NCBI GenBank assembly: GCA_013400155.1
Contig: VXBM01000056.1
Coordinates: forward strand, 1 to 64,000
Direction of reading: 5' to 3'
From: Helopsaltes ochotensis
Lineage: Eukaryota > Chordata > Aves > Passeriformes > Locustellidae
DNA length: 64,000 nucleotides
Part shown: piece after piece, positions 14,801 through 26,345 of the stretch
How positions within the stretch are numbered: position 1 is the stretch's first letter
Layout of the letters: each line of letters starts with the position of its first letter
Position numbers and translations under genes: made by a program
Notes under the pieces: generated by a model
Seen by the model: only the letters and a program-made list of their open reading frames with translations
What the model was told of the DNA's origin: nothing
Databases searched by the model: none

Positions 14801-17800
14801 ACTGGGTTCCCTCTGTACACATTATCTTTTTCAAGGAGCTGGAAAGTTCCTCTCACCTGTTCTGGCAAAAATATCCTATCACATTTTCACAGCAGTTACT
14901 TTAGATGCCAAAACCCAGGCTTTCAGACCCTCGTAATTTGTGGCATGCCAAAGATGAGGTAGTTTTTATGACCTCCTCTTAGAGGAACAGGTACTTCAGT
15001 GGGAAATTGGTTGTGATTGCATTGCAGTGGTACAGCAAGAGTGGAGGCAGTGGCAGCTCCCATTTGGGCTGCACGTGATTGTTGGATTTGGGTTTTTCCC
15101 TGAAAATCAGTTTTAGGTCACAGTTTCTCGTGGCAGTCTTGCTGGTTAGCTATAAATGTGTTCAATCCACCCATGACTCTATTCTGTTTCACTGTATCCC
15201 TGTAAATCTGGTTTAAGAAACAGCTTTGTGGAAGTTTGTCTTCCTGCCTCCCCACCTGTTCTGTTTAGCTCAGGAGAACATTCTGCCAGGGCAGGATGGA
15301 CTCTGATCAGACACTGCTTGGGCTGATGGGACTTCTTTTCTCTGGGGAAAAACACACAGCAGAAAAAAAGGCAAAGCAGTGCTAAAAACCACAGATTTTT
15401 TTAGGTGAGAGGAGAATGTCCTTCTTCCTAGCCAGTTCACAAATAGGGAATAAAAGTTGAAGCAAGGGGATGCCTGTGCATTTGTATTAGCCTGGGAAAT
15501 GGTGGATTTCTCTCTTGAGACCTTTGCCTCAGGCATCTTGCCAAAAGGCATCTAGTCTCTATTCACTTCAAACACATACTGTTCCTAAGCCCAAAATGTG
15601 CAGTAAGCTCATGAACTGTGATCAGCTGAAGGCCAGAAAGCATGCCCTGGTGCTTCATAAAAATCAATGAATTGAAGAGCTGTGACTTCTGGATGCTTTG
15701 GAAGTATGAGCAGCACCTGCTGGTGCAATGTGAACCTAAAGAACATCAAAGGGTAATCAGCTCAAACATGGATCTAACCTGTATTTATGGTAGGAAAGGA
15801 TCCTGGAGTCTGTGCTAAAAATTAGAATTTGCATAAGTGAAGTGTTTTGGCAAACACATGCAATTACTTTCTTCATGGATGCTGTGTATGGGATTTCTTT
15901 CTTCAGAGCACAAAGAATTCAAGACAAATTTTACTTTGGAGCTAAAAGGCATGTTTTTAGCAAAGGCAGTGCAAGCAGTGTTGGGACAGGCTCCAGGTCT
16001 TTGGTGTTCTTGAAGAAACACAAACAACTGCAGAGAAGGGTATAGCTCAGATCTTTTTGCCAGCATGCTTAGCAGGCAGCCCTGTACCAGGTCTGGTTCA
16101 GGCTTTGACAAGTGACCTCTGTCACCGAATGGGAACATAAAGAGCCTCAGTGCGCTTTGGCTGAACTAGGCTTTTGCCTGTCTGCTCTGGAGAGAGAGTA
16201 ACCTCAGTGTTCCCTTCCCTCCCTCCCTCAGTGTGTCTGTGAAAATACTAACTTGATTTAGCTGCTGAAAAAAGACATTTGAAAAGTATACATTGCTCTC
16301 CTGTGTCCCAACTTCTGTAAAATATGGGTTCTGGTTGGTTCCTGTATATGGAGCTCAGTAATTTTACAGGAGAGAAAACGGCACCACTGCAACTATCTAC
16401 ACAACACTTAATACAGTGAGGTCTTAGTCTGTACTAGGACTCCGGAGTGCTATTCTGGGCATTATGAACCCGATTATATTACACATAGAGCTCAGATGGC
16501 TCAGAGCCACACTCAGGATATTAACTGTTTCTATTAGGCTTTGCATTTAGAGATCCTTCTGTCAGAGGAGGGGGGCAATGTGGGATGAGCTGGTGTTCCC
16601 ACAGCGGAACAGTGTGTATGAGTATGGTTAGGGAGTGTTTTGCATTTTGTTTGCACAAGGGTCAACCTGAGTTCCGGAGCTTGCTACCATATGGTTGCTC
16701 AGTATAATAACCTTTTCAATGTATTAGTTTCGTAGCTCCAGGTGTTGTGGAGACACATGCTGATGTAGATGTACAGGAGTGCAGGAGAAACATTACAAAA
16801 TGCTATAAATGTGTCATAAGGAGAAATCCATATGTAGTGTGTCATCTGACAGAAAATGTGATGAAGTGGCATTGACTATGATTACTTGTGCATCTTGACA
16901 GCCTGTGCCCCTGAAAGAGGGTTTTTAAGTCTTGGTGTAGTTTGTGATGAAGGTGGCTTTAGGAATAGTGAAGGTCCTTCAGTTTCTCTTAAAAAAAAAA
17001 GTTTTCTTTTCACGATTTTGTTTTGTGCTGTTCCAGATTTTGTAAAAACAAACACCCTGAAAGCCCAAACAACAATAATAGAAGAAAAACCCTTTATGGA
17101 TCACCTCTGTGATCCCAACAAAGTTGATGAGTTTCTCACTGTTTGAATACACATTGTCTGCCAGGTGGGAACTGTGCAGCTCTTCCTTCTCTCATCACCC
17201 TGCAAGTGCAGGAAGGGATAAAAGGAATTTACTTAATCCTGCCCTCACACTGGCTGAGTTTGAAGCACACTACCAGACAGGTATGCTGAATTTGGAGCCT
17301 AAATGGCTGCTTTTGGTAGGAAAGGGAGGCAGAGAGTATGGCTGTTAGGGATATGAGGCGCTGGAATAGTGCTAGTGGGAGAAGAGGGGTGCTGGGCATA
17401 GTAGTACATGATGTTGAGAAAGCAACCTCTCATCTTGCCCTTGAGGTAATGAGAATTTGCCTTTGCAAAAAAAACCTTTGCCTTTTACTCTTCCCAGTAA
17501 AACTGCAGTTTGCAGCTCCTTTCTCTGTACTGGGAGAGATGCAGCTGATGAGTAGGGACTGGATACTGTGAAGCAAAGTTATTCTTTGCAGGAGACAAAA
17601 GCAAGTGGATGGAGGTATCCATGTGCCATGTGGTCCACGTGCCACTGTTCAGTTCATGCTTTGGCTGACAGAGAGGGGTTGAGTTTGCATGTGTTTTACT
17701 GAAGAATATCCCCTTTCTCAGAAAGTACACGGCTGACATCTTGTCCTTGCAAAGGCTTGTACATTTTTACCTTTTGAAAGCACTGCTCTCCAAATGTGGG

Positions 17801-18180
17801 TCTATAGTGCATGACATGCAACGTGATGACCTTGGTCTTTCTGTGCCTTCTTGGCTACATTTTTTGTCTTGGATGTCAGTGACCCTGAGATCTAGGCATT
17901 TCCCTCTGCTGTTTTGTGTTAAAAATGAAGAACAAACTGTAATGTGTGGAAGCAGTTTGTGTGATGGAACCCATCAAAATAAACTTATGGGGATGATGGT
18001 AGTGGTTGAAAGAGCTTGGCTGAAACCTGCTAATTGGGCTGGATGGAGTGAGAAGGAAAGGGACAGCCAGGAAGGGACTGAATGGAAATCAGTCCACAAA
18101 ATAAATATTGCATGAGTGGGACATGAAGAGATAGAGTCTCCTTCAAATCAGATTCTGTGCCTGAGCCTTCCTCCAGAATT
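8820..18180. other. Non-coding stretch, probably intron or 5' flank
   Basis: I find no gene, RNA gene or clear transposon here. About 10920-11180 is AT-rich with TAATTAA-type homeodomain cores and could be a conserved non-coding element, but that cannot be judged from one sequence. Confidence 0.5.
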
Positions 18181-18329
18181 TCCTGCAATTTAGACAAATG
18201 ACCAACTTCAGATTTTTAAGTGGTGTTTGTGCCGAACACTTGCAGGCGTGCTTTCCCATCCAGCTGCTGAGCAGAAATCCTTGTTCTTCAGTCTTGCTGG
18301 GAGCTGCTCTGCGCTTTTTTGTGGCAGCA

Positions 18330-18480
18330 GCTTTTGCAATAGGAGCCCCCCCGCCCCAGGATGGCTTTTTCTGTGAAAGAAGGCAGCGCAGGCAGGCAGA
18401 CATTATCCCCTTGCCGGAAGGAGGGACCCGGGCTCCCTGGGGAGGAGGGCCGGGGAGCGAGTGATTCATTGCAGCTGGCT
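18330..18480. other. GC-rich non-coding block
   Basis: GC content rises sharply, with runs such as GCCCCCCCGCCCC and GGGACCCGGGCTCCC, then falls again. No open frame looks coding. It lies about 0.5 kb upstream of the second CpG island and may be part of the same regulatory region. Confidence 0.3.
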
Positions 18481-18869
18481 GCAGTTTGGCCTCCTCTCTC
18501 TCTTTGCCCTGGGTGCCAGGGAGTGACAGCTTGTGGGCAGCAGGCCAAGCTGTGAAAAGAGGAGTGTGTGAGGCCTTTAGCTTTCTCATGCTTTATCAAG
18601 CTGCAAAGAATAGCTCGATATTCAGCCAGCGTTGGTGCAGGTCAGGAGAATGGAAATGCGAACTTAACTCCTGACATGCTGGCTGATGGCTGACCGCATG
18701 CGGCATGTGGGGCAAAAGGGAGGGAAAGTGCCTTGATGATATAGTAAAGATAACTTTTTGTTAAGTGGGCAGCCTCTGGGACCTGCTGTGGGAGTGGAAA
18801 GATGAAAAGAGGGCTTTCCTCTTGTGGCTTGCTGTCCGTGTGCCGATGGAGGATGGAAAAGCTGGAAAG

Positions 18870-19110
18870 TAGAGCTGCAGGAGTGACGAGCGTTCCAGGA
18901 AAGCGAGAGGGACTGTAGTGGACGAGTGGCAGATCTGTCCCTTCACTGCTAGCACATCACTGGGGGCTGTGGTGCAGTGCCCGTCAGTGCAGAGTGCGGT
19001 ACGGGGCCGTCCCCGGGATGTCCCCGTGTGCCGAGGTGCTGCCAGCCTGTGCGGAGGGCTGCCCGCCGGCGCGCAGGGAGTTAAGCTCCTCATCGCCCGG
19101 GGGTGAGCCT
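18870..19110 (+). promoter_or_regulatory. Small internal CpG island with donor-like site (candidate alternative promoter)
   Basis: Roughly 18-19 CpG dinucleotides occur in about 250 bases, including CCCGCCGGCGCGCAGG, in otherwise CpG-poor sequence. It ends at CCCGGGG followed by GTGAGC, a strong donor with GT at 19103. This could be an alternative first exon of PLXNB1 about 18.6 kb upstream of the start codon. No TATA box is evident. Regulatory role is inferred from composition only. Confidence 0.35.
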
Positions 19111-21267
19111 ACTTCGGGGTGTTGAGCTCCATTCCCACGGCTTTTCCTTTCTGAGGGCTGGGGGAGGGATCGCCTGGAACAAGTAAAATGCCTGGAGGCT
19201 GGAAAACAGCACCCCGGCCCCCCTGGCCTTGTGTTGGTCTGGGAGGGATCTGCGCTTCACGGCAGGCTGGGCAGGGGCTGCCAGCCAAGGCCGGGCTCTG
19301 TCGCTGCTGGGCAAGAGCCTGGGTTATTTCTCTCCTTTAGGCAAAGAGAGATGGCATTGCAGGCAGTAGAGTGCCTGCCTAGGGACTGAAATAGCAAAAT
19401 TCTCAGCTGCAAGAACATAAAGTAGAAATGAAGCCCGAGCAGTCCTGTGGGCAGATCACAGCACAGGTTAACACACAGATTTTGTGGCTGAGGGAGAGCA
19501 GCAACACTGAGCTCCCTACAGCACATGCAGTTTCTCAAAGGCATAAGGGAGCAGAGTCCTTCCTTCCCGATGCTGACTCTACCTTCTCCTCCTGCATCAC
19601 TTTGAGGTGCTGAGTTGAAGGTGTTTGAGGCCCTGAGGAGCAGGAAAAGGGCAGGTGAAAGTCTGATAGGCTGGGTAAGGGAGTTAGCAGGTGCTCAGAG
19701 TGCTGCCTGCAGCTACCTGTGAGCCTAAATCCCACTCTTTCTCCATCAACAGTGCAGGGGTCTGGGAGAGCAAGAGAGCTCTGCCACATCCCAGTTTGCC
19801 GTGGAGCTGTGTGTATCTGTGTGAGGTACTAATCCTGGTCAGCACCTATCTCCCACTGGAAGGAAAAGGGAGTTTGCATACCTCTTCAGGCCCTAGAAAG
19901 ACTCTGAAGTCCCCTCGGAGGTCTAAGGTGTGCAGTCTCTGTTCTCAACAGTTTTTAAATTCAAGGCAAAGTGAATTGATGTGAGCAAATGGGATCCAGT
20001 GGCAGCATATAGGAGAGATGAACTGTGGGCTTGGAGTGCAGTTACACAGTTTGAGTCTGCTGAGCTATGTTTGCCCTGTAGAGACCAGGTTATGCTAAAA
20101 GCCTGAAAAAGGTGTGGTTAGAGACTGGATTTTTGCTTGTGCGTTGTGTGTCTGGCCTTGCATCTGCCCCAGATCTTCTTTGCAAAGAATGAAGTACTGT
20201 GATCCTCCCACTTGCTGTGTTAGCTCCTGCAGCAAGAGGATCTGGAGGGGAGAGGGTTTGGGAAGCAGTATTGCCTGTGTGGGCAGAGGCTTTGTATAGC
20301 TTGGGTTAGCACCCAAATACAGACCTTAGTGATGAAACAACAGGGTGCAAATATTCTGCAAATACCAGACTCCTGGTGGATCTTGTTTGTTAATGCCAAA
20401 ATCCTCATAAAGGCTGGTAGGCAGGATCCCTTGTTGTCTTTTCTGCATGCAGGCACCTAATGGTCGCCGAGCTCTGCTGTCGAGTGCTCTGCAGCTCTTT
20501 GCTCTGTCCATTTATTCAGCCACCACTGGGAAGTGTGGCTGGAGTGGGAGCTGGGTTCCCAGGCTGATCTGAGCCCTGTGCAACGCAGGCTTGCAGTGGA
20601 TGCACAAAGAGAAATTCTCACTGGCTCTGAGGCAGCTTGGGACCCAGGTGCATCGAAGGCACCAGCGAGAGCTGGCTCCCCTGCAGGGTCAGGGGGTGTG
20701 TTCCCATTGTGCCTGTTCTGGTTTGCTCCTGTCTAGCCTCTTCTCATTATTCTCGCCTTGAGCTGTCTCAGGCCCAAAGGCAAAGTGCTGCAGAAAGCTC
20801 TGAGGGCTTTCCCCTGAGAGATGTGGGGTCCTAGGAGAGTGTTCAAGGGAAGCACTGCAGTGGGCTGAATTGAGGCTGTTTCAGGCTGCACAGCTCTGAG
20901 CTAATCTCCCAGAGGCAGAGACATTACTCACCAATCAGGAATGTGTCTGTATTTTTCCTAATGAGAACAAAACATTTTATCCCTGTTCATTAGCAGAGAG
21001 TTAGCGTGTGCAGTTGCTATGCCAACAGACTCCTCTCCTCCGCAGACACACTGGGGGTGTCCTCCATGCTATGGTTAGAAGGGTGAACAGGAAGGCTGGT
21101 TCTGGCAAGAAAAAGATCCCATTGTTTTCCCAGGGCTGCCTGGACTTTGTGCAGCTGGCCAGATCATGCCTTCTCAGGGGAAGGGAACCACAGCGGGAGT
21201 CAAGTGCAACAGATTTAATTTATTGGAAAAATAATCTTTGCATTTCATGCTCTGTTGTTTTTTCCAG
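19111..21267. other. Non-coding stretch, probably intron or 5' flank
   Basis: I see no coding exon. The segment at about 20920-21000 (ATTACTCACCAATCAGG, then TAATGAG and TTCATTAG cores) has a CCAAT-type motif and homeodomain-like cores but nothing decisive. Confidence 0.45.
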
Positions 21268-21329
21268 CTTGAGGCACACTTTTCAATAAGAGAAATGAAG
21301 GTGTTTCAACGTTCCCAAGAGTCCAGATG
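21268..21329 (+). other. Possible 62-nt non-coding exon
   Basis: A good acceptor, CTGTTGTTTTTTCCAG, ends at 21267, and a strong donor, ATG followed by GTAAGC, starts at 21330. The segment between has the size of a small leader exon. If spliced to the plexin start exon it would be a 5' UTR exon about 16.4 kb upstream. It contains a 12-codon upstream ATG frame that runs past the donor. Only the splice signals support it. Confidence 0.25.
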
Positions 21330-21361
21330 GTAAGCAAAATGTGCCAGGAGTCAGCACTGGG

Positions 21362-21472
21362 ATGCCCATGGACTGCTGCAGCCTGCTGGGCTCCTCCGTG
21401 TTCCTGATCGTCTCCGTGGCCACTGTCATGCTGGGCAGCCTCTGGATGCTGCTGCGTGACGAACCCACCTGA
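21362..21472 (+). CDS. Candidate 36-residue single-pass membrane microprotein, unrecognised
   Basis: The frame runs from ATG 21362 (a second ATG is at 21368) to TGA 21470-21472. Thirty-one of 34 codons between the initiator ATG and the stop, setting aside the internal ATG at 21368, end in G or C, while the flanking DNA is far less GC-rich. This is a typical sign of coding selection. The peptide has MPMDCC at its N-terminus, then a hydrophobic span of about 24 residues (LLGSSVFLIVSVATVMLGSL core), and a short polar end, RDEPT. It looks like a one-pass membrane peptide with possible palmitoylated cysteines. The frame is open back to 21299. I do not recognise the family. It could also be an exon relic of a larger membrane protein, or chance. 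Two upstream ATGs in another frame would weaken its translation. Confidence 0.35.
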   Translation: MPMDCCSLLGSSVFLIVSVATVMLGSLWMLLRDEPT

Positions 21473-24400
21473 TCAACGGTACCACCTGTGATTAGTTGGA
21501 CGAGTTCTCCAGGCACGTGGTCTGCTGGAAAGAGTGAGTGGGAGTGTCCACTTGTTCCCTTTGCAGAAGGAGCATTCTCTTTATGCAGGGAAGTCCTGTG
21601 GAGGATGAAGAGCATCTCTTCAACGGAAGCTCTGTTCTGTAGAGTTCTGCTGTAAGCAGATGTATTTGCTCCAGGTGTTGCCTATTTGCTTATCATATTT
21701 TGCTTTGTCGCCCCAACTTTCTTGAGAGAGTGATTGGGAACTGTTGGTTGCAGTGCTACCAAAGTCAGGCCACTGTACACCTTTTGCAAGTCTTGTTGGC
21801 ACCTCTGGTGCTCCACTTGAAATATAAAAACGAACTTTTAAACTGAATTTTCTGTAGAAGGGAATTAATTTAACCTACAGACAGAAACAAACAAACAAAA
21901 CAAACCCTAAACAAAACCATGGGTTTCTGATGGTGATCTGTAAGTAAAAATGGGCCAGTGAGTGTTGCCAAATCTGAAGACAGACTCCTGGAGCAGGAGA
22001 AGTGTTCATCTCTATCTGTCAATCACCATGGAGTATGATGAGCTGCTTTGTGCTGGCTGAGCTTTGTGGTGTTGACAGCTATAGACCCTTGGAGAAATGT
22101 CTCCCTGAAACTGAATTCTTTCAGCCTGCTTCCTATTAAACAGGATAGTTGCAACTCTGCTGCTGTTAGTTTGCTTGGCGAAGCACTCTGTAGGTGAACA
22201 CGTGGAATTTGAATATTGGAATTTGAATATCAAATGTAGGGTGGTACACCAGAGATCCCAGACTGAATGAGTTGCTGGAGATCAGCAAATCTGCATGAAC
22301 TTCTGGCTGGGAAGTGACACCCTAGCACCTGGGTACTAGGAGTTGATGTAGATGAGTCACTGACTTTTGCACTGGAGAGATGAGTATCATGTTAGAGCAC
22401 TGGGAGTACAGGAGCTCTTCATCAGAAGGATGTCTGCTTGTTGGATTTGCAACTCTTAACATCAGGAGAAATAAAATCAACAGAAATAAAAACAATTAAC
22501 AAAATGAGACAGCAACCCACAGCCCAGACCTCTCTGGGGTGCAACCTGTGTTTTTCAGTTTGGTAGTAGACCTGGATGGAACTCTGAGATAATAAAGAGC
22601 AAGTTTTCAGAAAATCTCTTTCAATCTGTAGGATCCAAGAATAAATCCTGAATATATATAACAAAGATTCGAGAGTCTGGTTGCCTCAGCTTTGCATTAC
22701 TCTGGGTGATTCCAGTAAAACCACTAAATCAAAGCTGTTTTAAATAGGGAATGAGTAAGTACTTGAGATTACTTGAATTCAGGCCAGTCTCTTCTGGATC
22801 CATGCTTTCAGAGTACATAAAAAAATACAAGATCATAAGGAGGCCAAAGGACTGTATGTTGTATTCTTTGAGATACCGAGGTGATTCTGTCCAGATCCTA
22901 TTGAAAAGGTGCTCCAGCAGAAGTGCACTAGAGGATATGCTTTTTAGTACCTTTAAGTGTGAAAAATCATGTCTGAACAAACTAACTTCTGAAATGTGAG
23001 TTACGGTTATTATCTGAGTCGCGCTCGACTTCATTCCTGTGCAGCCGGAGTAACAACTTGGTGTTACCTACCAGAGTGTTACTTGTTCCCTCTTCTTCCC
23101 TTCCCTCCCTTTTAAGCAGTTCAGGGACTGATTTTCTGCCCTATTTTCTGTGCACCATCAGTTTTTAAGAGTAAAGATATACACACAACTGCAGTGCTGT
23201 GTGCAAGGCAAGAGTTCTTCAGGAGCAACATTCGCCTTTGCCTCTGAGAACACCTCAGGTGCTCATAGAACCTTGGGAGAAGGGTTCTTTGTTTTTGACC
23301 ACTTATGGGCCATTTGTGGGGTGAGTTGTTCCTTCTAAACTTTGGAGTGTGGTTCAAAATCCTAAATTGTGGGGTAGTTTTATATTTTAAAGAATCTGTT
23401 AGCACTGAATATTGTAACTCTAGGTAATATATTGTTCTGTTGGGTTTTAGTGGCCTTCCTTCTCTTGTTTTAATTCCAGTTGTACTTCTACATATCTGCG
23501 TCTTTAAAAAACGCTTATTTGAGTCTTAGTAGTAAAACTGGCAAATGACAGAGTAAAGTCAGGAAAGTTATTTCAGCCTGACTGGAAAGTTCAGGTTGCT
23601 TCGTTAGCTAAGCATGTATTATTAACCAAGTTCTATATCTCACAAAGAATGTGGGAAGCAATTAGGATTACTGCATTTGTGGAAGAAATCACTCAGGATT
23701 TTTGGGAGTCATGATCCAAACAGTCTCCAAACCCAGATATTCTTTTATGACTCTGCAGGAGAACATTATTCTACGTAGCATCAGGAAACCTGATGAGCAT
23801 AAATACTATGCTCATACTTGAGGAAAAACTTCTGGATTGAAATGTTCACGAAGAACGTATGACAGAATAAAGCCCTGGCACACAATCTTGTGAGGGATCT
23901 ACCCTTCATCAGGGCAGGCTAATTCAAAGATAAGATAATTTGTATTTTCAAAGAACTATTAGGGAGAGAAAGGTTTTTTTAAATAGACTGTTATGGTGGA
24001 AGAAGGGTGCAGCTGAATGCTGTGGCTTGAAAATAAACTTGCTTTTGACCAAACTCATTTTAAAGTGTTAGGCTGAGTATTTTAACAGAGGACTACAGGC
24101 AATTGACTATAGAAGTGGGGAATCCCTGCTATGTTTGGTAACCATCACACTTGTTTCCTCCAGCTGTTATGGGAGGTGAATTTTCTACAGCTTTAGAAAA
24201 ACCATTAGCATCTTAATAGAGGTATCTTCAGTTTTTAGAAATGGAACAGGCAGCAACAGTGGACAGATGTGGGTGTTACCTTCCATACAAGGCACGACAG
24301 AGTAAGTTGGGATTCTTCCACCTGAAAAACAATAAATGACAATTATCTTCAATTCCTGAACCACCTGTAAAGTTTAGAGGGGGAGCAGCCTTTTTTTTGC

Positions 24401-26297
24401 CTTTTCCATTAGAAGTATGAGTAGGTATTGCATGGAGACAGCATGTAGTAAGCTTAAAACCAAGTAACAACTTAGTCCTTGATGTGTGCAGTTAAACTGG
24501 GAAGCTTCTTGCCACAGGATGTTGTGAATGCCAAATATCTGTGTGTATATGAGGACATGGGACAGATCCACAGAAGAAGGAGCTATTGAAGGTTACTAAA
24601 TACATAGAAACCACTTTTATCCCAAGAAGTCCCTGAGCTGCTCATTGTTGAAGCCTGGGAGAGTGTTCAGGGAGGTAAAGTGCTGCTATGTATTTGCTTC
24701 AGTCTGAGGCTTCAGGCCAGAGCCAGACAAGTGCAGCCTGGTTTGTAAGCATGGGGTGGGAGGGGGGATGCTAATAAAACTGCTGATGAATAAAAGAGAC
24801 TGGCACAGCTTGAGTTCTAGGTTGGTTCTGTGCTGCTTGTGATGTACAGCATGCACCTCTTGCTTCCTAAAGGCGCTGCCCTAGGCTGCTGGAGTCTGCA
24901 GGCTGTTGACTTGAATTTGAAGAGAGGCAGAGAGTGTATTTCTAGAAACTACACAGGTAGGAAAAGTGGTGTGAAGATGAATATTATAAGCAGAGAAGCT
25001 GACTTCCCCTTTTCTCCATGGCAAATGCTGATCCTGCTATTATGGGATGGTCGGTTTTATTGAGATACAGAGACTGCCTTACTGCTGATAGCCTACATCT
25101 TATTTGTGTTAATTTCCCTGAAAGGGTGTTTTTTGCTACGTAATGGACTCTAACTTAATGGATGATAAGCTAATACATGAACAGTAAAACCTCTGTTCCA
25201 AAGCTTTTTCAAACTAAAAATGTCATAGCCTACGTGAGATTCATACTTTTCAGAAGTACTCAAAACACTGGTCCTATTTTAGGTCTCATCTAAACATTTA
25301 AAAATAACTCAAAAACAGGGCTCACTTCTAAATGCTTCATCCTTGAAAGTCAGCTCTTACACTTGATTTTAGATTTGCTTACCCATATGTGTAGAGGGCA
25401 CAGTACAGAACAGCCCTAGTTGTTCCTTTGAACTTTCAACTTCAGAAGGAAGAGAACAATGTCAGGCTATCTGTTCTTTTGTCTCCAGAGACATGGTCTC
25501 TGCTGTTAGGCAGTATCCTTTTGAGTTTTGAGGGTGGAGGGGGAGAGGTTAAAACTTCTTGTTGTCTTACTTTGCTGCTGTGATCCCTGGGGAACAACTA
25601 TGCAAAGCTGACCAGTAGCGGAACTGTGGTGCTGTGTATTCTTGGAGGCAGGCTCTTATGACTGAAAACTGAGTTGGTGTATTTTGGGAAGCTATAGCCT
25701 CTCTCCAAGGATACAGATACAGTCTTGTGTTCGTATCGTGTTGTGAACATTACTCCATGAAGTGGCTGAGGAGTTGTGTGCTCAGATTACAGCTGTGGGG
25801 AAGACAGACAGGCCTGGGGCTGAGGAAGAATCCAGGTGGAGTATGTACAGGATTAGGACAAGGGTCGCCTTGGGTAAGACTGGCACCAGGTGGAGGGGAC
25901 TAAAGTTCCTTTCATGTTGATTACTCCCCTATTATCTTGATTTAGTCACCTCTGATGCAGGAATAAGTTTCTATCCCAAACCCTGAGTCTCATCATTGCA
26001 GAGCAGCAATGGGCTCAGTTGTTACCCTATTTACAGAGTATCTTTCCTGGTTTGTTCTCAATTTCTGAATTATTATTTTCGTCAGTAGCTTGGCTCAAGC
26101 AGTGATTCTCTCTCTGCTTGTTCCTGTGTTTGCTGGACCTGTCTGCCATTCTCCAGATAGTCTGTCCAGATTAGATTTAGTTTGAACCCATCTTTAGCCG
26201 GTATGATCTTTTCTATTCCTAGCTGATCCATGATTTTAACTAGTGTATTTCCCACTAATCCCTGAGAAGATTTAAACTAAAACTTTTTTATTAGGCT
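21473..26297. other. Non-coding stretch, probably intron or 5' flank
   Basis: No gene is recognised. An A/C-rich low-complexity segment (AAACAAACAAAACAAACC) lies at about 21887-21918, and a 14-bp duplication at 22204-22231. Confidence 0.5.
22204..22231. repeat. 14-bp tandem duplication
   Basis: The unit GGAATTTGAATATT is followed directly by GGAATTTGAATATC, with one mismatch in the last base. Confidence 0.9.
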
Positions 26298-26345
26298 AAA
26301 TTTATGTCAGCGCCACCATGGATGTGGTGGGGCTGACACAAATTT
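26298..26345. repeat. 48-nt imperfect palindrome forming a hairpin
   Basis: Arms 26298-26318 and 26325-26345 are inverted copies of 21 bp with two mismatches and a 6-nt loop (TGGATG). A smaller inverted repeat, TTGAAC and GTTCAA, overlaps its end at 26344-26363. The size and pairing resemble a short pre-miRNA-like stem or a palindromic mobile-element relic. The loop region also contains GCCACCATGG, but both strand frames from it are under 10 codons. Confidence 0.85.

Noticed and set aside
18143..18589. 148-codon open frame on the - strand in the GC-rich block
   Set aside because: GC-rich DNA has fewer stops; the peptide is low-complexity with no recognisable domain.
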